DNA of 25,166 bases, taken from positions 1 through 25,166 of the forward strand of contig JBBQTN010000059.1 in the NCBI GenBank assembly GCA_038213195.1, in the 5' to 3' direction. A model generated the notes under the pieces. The model had not been told where the DNA came from and ran no database searches. It saw only the letters and a list, made by a program, of their open reading frames with translations. This stretch comes from JAODBQ01 sp038213195 (GTDB taxonomy: Bacteria; Actinomycetota; Acidimicrobiia; Acidimicrobiales; Ilumatobacteraceae). The position numbers were made by a program, and so were the translations under genes. Positions within the stretch are counted from its first letter, which is position 1. Each line of letters starts with the position of its first letter. Positions 21,600 to 25,166 of this stretch are shown in pieces.

Positions 21600-22472
21600 T
21601 CAGTTGAGCACCACCGCAGGGCGGGCTCCGCCGTCGGGTGAGGTCTCGTACACCGCCAGCAGCTCACCCTGCTCGTCGAGCACAGCCCACGGTCCCGCGC
21701 CCTCACCGCCGAGGTCGGGGAGGCGTCGCCCGTTGGCGACGAGCGCCGCGTCGTGGGCGTCGACGGTGACGGCGGCGTAGTCGCGCAGGGCAGCTGCCGG
21801 CGTCAGCAGCACGGCTTCGTCGGGTGGGGCCGCATCCTCATCGGTGAAGCTGCCGACGGCCGTGCGGCGCAGGTTGCGCAGGTGTGCGCCCCCGCCGAGC
21901 AGCGCACCGAGATCGGCGGCGAGCGTGCGGACGTACGTGCCAGAGGAGCAGCGAACCGTCATCCGGTAGGCCAACGGATCGTCCGTCGGGGCGACGGTCA
22001 GCTCGTGCACGGTCACAGGACGGGCGGCGCGCTCGACCTCGATCCCCTCGCGGGCCAGTTCGTGCAACCGCCGGCCGCCGACCTTGAGCGCGCTGACCAT
22101 CGGGGGCACCTGCAGGATCGCGCCGGTGAGGTGCTCGCTGGCGACGCGTTGGATGAGTGCGTGGCTGAGGCCGGGCATCTCGAACCGACCGGTCACCGCA
22201 CCCGCTGCGTCGAGCGTCGACGTGGACGTCCCGAACACCACCTCGCCGGTGTACGTCTTGCCGAGCGCGGTCAGGAAGCGCAGCACGCGGGTGACCCTGC
22301 CGACACCGACGAGGAGCACGCCGGTCGCGTCCGGGTCGAGCGTGCCGGCGTGCCCGACGCGACGCTCGTCGAGGCGGCGGCGGACCATCCCGACGACATC
22401 GTGGCTCGTCACCCCGGCCGGCTTGTCGACGACGAGCAGCCCGTGAACCGTCGGAGGGCGTCGACGGGCCAC
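21600..22472 (-). CDS. truB: tRNA pseudouridine(55) synthase
   Basis: About 290 residues; makes pseudouridine 55 in the T-loop of tRNAs. The family opening GLLVVDKPAGVTSHDVV is followed by the catalytic loop GHAGTLDPDATG with Asp46, then GKTYTGEVVFG and VRCSSGTYVRTLAADLG. The start chosen is GTG at 22472, 31 bp after rbfA, because VARRRPPTVHG leads straight into the conserved core. A longer in-frame ATG at 22565 lies inside rbfA and would add a proline run with no family match. The C-terminal part resembles the actinobacterial TruB extension (VTVDAHDAALVANGRRLPDL). Confidence 0.93.
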   Translation of the reverse strand: MARRRPPTVHGLLVVDKPAGVTSHDVVGMVRRRLDERRVGHAGTLDPDATGVLLVGVGRVTRVLRFLTALGKTYTGEVVFGTSTSTLDAAGAVTGRFEMPGLSHALIQRVASEHLTGAILQVPPMVSALKVGGRRLHELAREGIEVERAARPVTVHELTVAPTDDPLAYRMTVRCSSGTYVRTLAADLGALLGGGAHLRNLRRTAVGSFTDEDAAPPDEAVLLTPAAALRDYAAVTVDAHDAALVANGRRLPDLGGEGAGPWAVLDEQGELLAVYETSPDGGARPAVVLN

Positions 22473-22503
22473 GTTCGTTGGTGGGATGGCAGGCGCGGTG
22501 CGC

Positions 22504-22926
22504 TCAGGCGTCGGTGGGGGTGGCGGTGGCGGACGGGGCGGGGCGCTCTGGCATCGTCGCGCCATCGTGGAGGATCCGCTCTATCCGCTCGGCAGCGCGG
22601 ATGGTCTGATCCGGTTTGAACGACAGGATGGGCGTCTTCTTGGCGCGCACCTGACGTCCGACCGAGCTCTGCAACTTGATCCTGTGGTCGGCGAACGCCG
22701 CGAGGATCTCCGCGTCGCCGTCCTCGCCGACCAGCGAGTCGAAGTAGACGATGGCGCGGTTCATCTCGGGGTCGACGTCGATCGCGGTGATGGTGACGAG
22801 GGCGAGGCGGTCGTCATCGATCCGGGTGAGATCCTCGGCGATGACTTCGCGAAGCGACTCATTGAGCCGGGCCGTACGCGGGTACCGATGCGCGGATTCG
22901 CTGGCAGGGCGGCGGGGACGAGACAT
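22504..22926 (-). CDS. rbfA: 30S ribosome-binding factor A
   Basis: 140 residues; a KH-type protein that helps 16S rRNA 5'-end maturation and small-subunit assembly. RYPRTARLNESLREVIAEDL is followed by LVTITAIDVDPEMNRAIVYFDS, GRQVRAKKTPILSFKPDQTI and AERIERIL, all typical, with a low-complexity Pro/Thr tail. The ATG at 22926 lies 7 nt behind TACCCT; a TTG 21 bp earlier is possible but less likely. The usual upstream neighbour infB is not present; a membrane-protein gene lies there instead. Confidence 0.95.
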   Translation of the reverse strand: MSRPRRPASESAHRYPRTARLNESLREVIAEDLTRIDDDRLALVTITAIDVDPEMNRAIVYFDSLVGEDGDAEILAAFADHRIKLQSSVGRQVRAKKTPILSFKPDQTIRAAERIERILHDGATMPERPAPSATATPTDA

Positions 22927-22933
22927 TCGCAAA

Positions 22934-22939
22934 AGGGTA
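22934..22939 (-). promoter_or_regulatory. Putative -10 box (leaderless) of rbfA
   Basis: TACCCT with a 7-nt spacing to the ATG at 22926. It supports that start and suggests rbfA heads the rbfA-truB unit here. Confidence 0.45.
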
Positions 22940-22978
22940 CTGGACAACCGTGACCGGCCGGCCGGAAGTTCACAGCGG

Positions 22979-23431
22979 TCAGGCTGCGGCCGCCAGTGCC
23001 CGGTGCGGATGGTGGCGGCGGCGGCGCACCATCACCGCAGCGAGTCCGGCGAGCGCCAGCGCGTAGAGGCCGATGTCGCCGAACCACAGGAGTCGCGACT
23101 GGTGGTGGAACCCGGTGCACGGTGGCCGGGCGAAGGCAGGATCGTTGAGCAACCGTCCGCTCTTATCGACGAGTGAGACCAGGCGGACGAGGTTGGCGGC
23201 GGTGTCGGTGACCTTCGACTCGCTCGGTGTCCCGCACGTGATCGTGATCGTCGGACCGGCAGACCGGGCGCCGACGGCTGGGGGCGGCTGATTGGCCACG
23301 GGCGCGGCCGTGACCGTGATCGGGACGCGATCGACCAGTGGCTTCGCGGCCCAGAACACGGTGATCGCCACGAACCAGATCGTCGCCGCGGCAGATGCCC
23401 ATGCCGGCCAGGTGCGGCCGTTGATCCGCAT
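22979..23431 (-). CDS. Two-helix membrane protein of unknown function
   Basis: 150 residues with hydrophobic helices at about 10-29 (AWASAAATIWFVAITVFWAA) and 119-136 (LYALALAGLAAVMV), and a Pro/Ala/Thr-rich loop of about 90 residues between them. The loop has two cysteines (Cys66 and Cys105) that could form a disulfide if the loop faces outward. The basic tail RRRRHHPHR indicates a cytoplasmic C-terminus. The ATG at 23431 shares its A with the stop of the DsbA-like gene (TGATG), so the two are translationally coupled. No family recognised. Confidence 0.72.
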   Translation of the reverse strand: MRINGRTWPAWASAAATIWFVAITVFWAAKPLVDRVPITVTAAPVANQPPPAVGARSAGPTITITCGTPSESKVTDTAANLVRLVSLVDKSGRLLNDPAFARPPCTGFHHQSRLLWFGDIGLYALALAGLAAVMVRRRRHHPHRALAAAA

Positions 23432-24069
23432 CAGTCGAAGTTCAGTGGCGCCCGGTTCGAGCGCTTCAGCTCGGACATCCCCGGCATCGTCGCGAGCGTC
23501 TCCACGGCGTCCCACAACGCTGTCGCCTGCGCGCCACGAGGGACCGAGGAGATCACAGGCCCGAAGAAGCTGCCCTCGTCGGTCTCGCCGGGCCGGAACG
23601 TGAGGATCGGGGTGCCGACGTCCTTGCCCGTGCGCTCGAATGCGAGCTCGCCGTCGGCGCGGATGTAGCCGTCGTGCGCATCGTCGAGGCTGGCGTCAGC
23701 GAGGTCACCGGGAAGGTCTGCGGCCCCGAGCACGTCCTTCGCGAACGTGACGGGGTCGTCGCGCAGCAGCTCCAACCGCTTGTCCTTGTGGATGGCCGTG
23801 CCGAACGCGGTGTACACGGCGGCGACGGTGGCGTCGTCGTAGGAGAGCCTCGCCTGGTCGGCGACGCGCAGCGCGTACAGCCCGGCCTGATGGACCGCCT
23901 TGTACCTGGGGGTGTACCAGTCCGCAACCAGGTCCTCGTTGATCACGCGCAGCGAGATGAACCTCCAGCGCACGTCGTAGCTGCGTTGCGATTGGACCTC
24001 GGTGACCCAGCGCGACGTGACCCATGCGAACGGGCAGACCGGATCGAAGAAGAACTCGAGATCAGCCAT
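23431..24069 (-). CDS. DsbA-like thioredoxin-fold oxidoreductase (Rv2466c-type)
   Basis: 212 residues. MADLEFFFDPVCPFAWVTSRW opens the thioredoxin fold with the active site CPFA at 12-15, so only the first cysteine of the usual CxxC is kept. The helical insertion (VHQAGLYALRVADQARLSYD, IHKDKRLELL) and the returning strand with the cis-Pro region GTPILTF follow the DsbA/FrnE layout. It resembles the mycobacterial mycothiol-dependent reductase Rv2466c, which has CPWC; a one-cysteine form could work with mycothiol as the partner thiol, which is inference. It is cytoplasmic (no signal peptide). The ATG at 24069 lies 8 nt behind TAGCGT. It is coupled to the downstream membrane-protein gene. Confidence 0.83.
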   Translation of the reverse strand: MADLEFFFDPVCPFAWVTSRWVTEVQSQRSYDVRWRFISLRVINEDLVADWYTPRYKAVHQAGLYALRVADQARLSYDDATVAAVYTAFGTAIHKDKRLELLRDDPVTFAKDVLGAADLPGDLADASLDDAHDGYIRADGELAFERTGKDVGTPILTFRPGETDEGSFFGPVISSVPRGAQATALWDAVETLATMPGMSELKRSNRAPLNFD

Positions 24070-24077
24070 GGGCCCCG

Positions 24078-24083
24078 ACGCTA
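24078..24083 (-). promoter_or_regulatory. Putative -10 box (leaderless) of the DsbA-like gene
   Basis: TAGCGT, 8 nt before the ATG at 24069, with no Shine-Dalgarno sequence between. Confidence 0.4.
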
Positions 24084-24130
24084 TCCACGCGACGCGCCCG
24101 GCCAACTGATTGCCTCCTGCCCGATGCGCG

Positions 24131-24763
24131 TCACGCTGCGTCGAGCAGCTCCTGCAGCAGTCCCGCAGCCAAGTCCGGATCATTGCGTGCGTCGACGACA
24201 TGGTGGTGCGCCAGCCGAGTGGCGATGTTGTCGAGTTGGGTGCGGAACGCAGCGAGGTCGTTGGAGACCCGCAGCGAGCGGCGCGCAGGACGAAGACGTT
24301 GCACGATGTCGCACGTCTCGCACGAGCGACCCTCGACGTACACGAATGGCCGTCCGGTCGGTGCCTTGACCAGCCCGCACAGCGTCGCTCGGCGGTCGGC
24401 TGGATCGGCGAGCCCACCTGGTCGGAGCGCATGGATCTTGTCGCCCGTATAGAGCACTGCGCCGGCCTCGTAGCGCATGCTGCGCTGGGGCAGGTGCGAC
24501 AAGGGCCCCCCGGGCTGGGCGATCAGCACCTCCGGCGGCGGCAGGACGCCAAGCCCGCGGCGTCGCTCATAGGCACGCTGCCGGCAACTGTGGCTGCAGT
24601 AGATCCGCTTGCGGCCGGGACCCTGGCGGAGGGCGAACCTGACGTGACACCACGAGCAGTCGCGAGCTGTTGGCGGCCGCCGGTCGATCAGCACGGGTGG
24701 GTCCGCGTGGAGCGGGGCGAGGTCGCGGGGCTCAGTGGCAGAGAACGCAATCGAGTGGTCCAT
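24131..24763 (-). CDS. Cysteine-rich protein with two probable zinc-binding sites
   Basis: 210 residues, unrecognised family. The first site is CSWC at 36-39 plus YCSHSC with Cys56 and Cys60, followed by a basic RQRAYERRR; this looks like a small zinc finger that could touch nucleic acid. The second is His111 in GDKIHALR, Cys129 in ATLCG, and CETC at 148-151, a pattern seen in small actinobacterial and phage zinc-binding proteins. The C-terminal 50 residues are helical (LAAFRTQLDNIATRLAHHHV). There is no signal peptide. The ATG at 24763 is preceded by TTAGAC or TAGACA at 6-7 nt. Function unknown; it stands alone at the edge of the gene-rich part. Confidence 0.68.
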   Translation of the reverse strand: MDHSIAFSATEPRDLAPLHADPPVLIDRRPPTARDCSWCHVRFALRQGPGRKRIYCSHSCRQRAYERRRGLGVLPPPEVLIAQPGGPLSHLPQRSMRYEAGAVLYTGDKIHALRPGGLADPADRRATLCGLVKAPTGRPFVYVEGRSCETCDIVQRLRPARRSLRVSNDLAAFRTQLDNIATRLAHHHVVDARNDPDLAAGLLQELLDAA

Positions 24764-25084
24764 GACGGGTGTCTAACGAATGGGTGTGACAGAGATTCGC
24801 CCGACCTCGGTTGTCGGCTGCTGAGCTCGGGCAAGCAGCCGTCGCGTGGTGTCAACGCGTTCGGACGACGGCCCACACTGCGCCGTCCGCGCGGCAGCGG
24901 TTCGGTCCGCTCGAGCCCACACGGACCAATGGCGGTGCTTCCATCCAGCCCCGCGGGTGCAGGGTCGCCGCAGGATCTCCTTGCCGAACCTCCACGTGAC
25001 GATTCGCTCGGTCGAGCAGAACGAGCCAGTGCCGGATCCGTGATGGACGAACGACGGTGGACGGTGGGCGGTGCGCGGTGCGCG
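24764..25084. other. Gene-poor interval, possible decayed gene on the minus strand
   Basis: No convincing gene, RNA or terminator. On the minus strand one frame from about 25037 to the TGA at 24854-24852 reads through protein-like sequence (WLVLLDRANRHVEVRQGD, then HPRGWMEAPPLVRVG) but lacks a good start and has weaker third-position GC than its neighbours. It could be a gene remnant or chance. The last 30 bases already show degenerate GGTGGAC/GGTGCGC units leading into the tandem repeat. Confidence 0.35.
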
Positions 25085-25166
25085 GTGGACGTGGACGGTG
25101 GACGTGGACGGTGGACGGTGGACGGTGGACGGTGGACGGTGGACGGTGGACGGTGGACGGTGGACG
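25085..25166. repeat. Heptanucleotide tandem repeat (GTGGACG), running off the window
   Basis: Alternating 6- and 7-bp units GTGGAC and GTGGACG (25085-25103) are followed by nine perfect GTGGACG units from 25104 to the last base. Degenerate units extend left to about 25052. The true length is unknown because the window ends inside it. Confidence 0.95.

Noticed and set aside
21600..22565. A longer TruB starting at the ATG at 22565
   Set aside because: It would overlap the end of rbfA by about 60 bp and add only a proline-rich run; the GTG at 22472 leads directly to the conserved core.
25052..25166. Terminal repeat as a CRISPR array
   Set aside because: Units are 6-7 bp in direct contact, with no spacers and no cas genes nearby.
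1..25166. tRNA, rRNA, phage, transposase or toxin-antitoxin genes
   Set aside because: Looked for and not found by eye in the gaps between genes; all sizeable frames are explained by the genes listed or are shadows of them.

Overview
The window reads as chromosomal DNA from a high-GC actinobacterium, most likely a member of the Acidimicrobiia (Ilumatobacter-like). This rests on three things: very high GC with strong third-position bias, the familiar actinobacterial housekeeping order rbfA-truB-ribF / rpsO-pnp-M16 peptidase-dapB / dapA-rnj-ftsK, and many start codons sitting 6-8 nt behind a TANNNT box, as in leaderless actinobacterial transcripts. The genus is an inference; no rRNA or other marker is present. 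The left edge cuts ftsK. The right edge lies inside a 7-bp tandem repeat, which suggests a contig end.

Layout, left to right. 1-5080 (minus strand): ftsK (N-terminal membrane part only), a lipoprotein, RNase J, DapA and a winged-helix protein, closely spaced and probably largely co-transcribed. 5108-7767 (minus): a trans-aconitate methyltransferase-like enzyme, then a TetR regulator coupled to a ferritin-like diiron protein, with a near-perfect 29-bp operator over the promoter. 7789-10425 (minus): a complete polar amino-acid ABC transporter whose permease carries an N-terminal CD225/dispanin-like domain. 10594-11916 (plus): a VTT-type membrane protein and thiol peroxidase Tpx. 11981-16924: dapB, a small plus-strand hypothetical gene, an M16 zinc protease and PNPase. 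17202-18431 (minus): a hotdog-fold protein and ribosomal protein S15. 18565-20552 (plus): a chorismate mutase-VOC fusion whose stop overlaps the start of an NMT1-like binding lipoprotein. 20586-22926 (minus): ribF, truB, rbfA. 22979-24763 (minus): a two-helix membrane protein coupled to a DsbA-like oxidoreductase, then a cysteine-rich protein. 24764-25166 is gene-poor and ends in the tandem repeat.

The housekeeping backbone covers ribosome maturation (RbfA, TruB), S15, RNA decay (PNPase, RNase J), lysine/diaminopimelate synthesis (DapA, DapB), flavin synthesis (RibF) and chromosome segregation (FtsK). Accessory genes are interleaved with it: the transporter block separates dapB from dapA, the fusion/binding-protein pair separates ribF from rpsO, and the hotdog gene separates rpsO from pnp. 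The most unusual items are two domain fusions (CD225 plus amino-acid permease; chorismate mutase plus HPPD-like VOC). I saw no rRNA, tRNA, CRISPR array, transposase, phage or recognisable defence genes.
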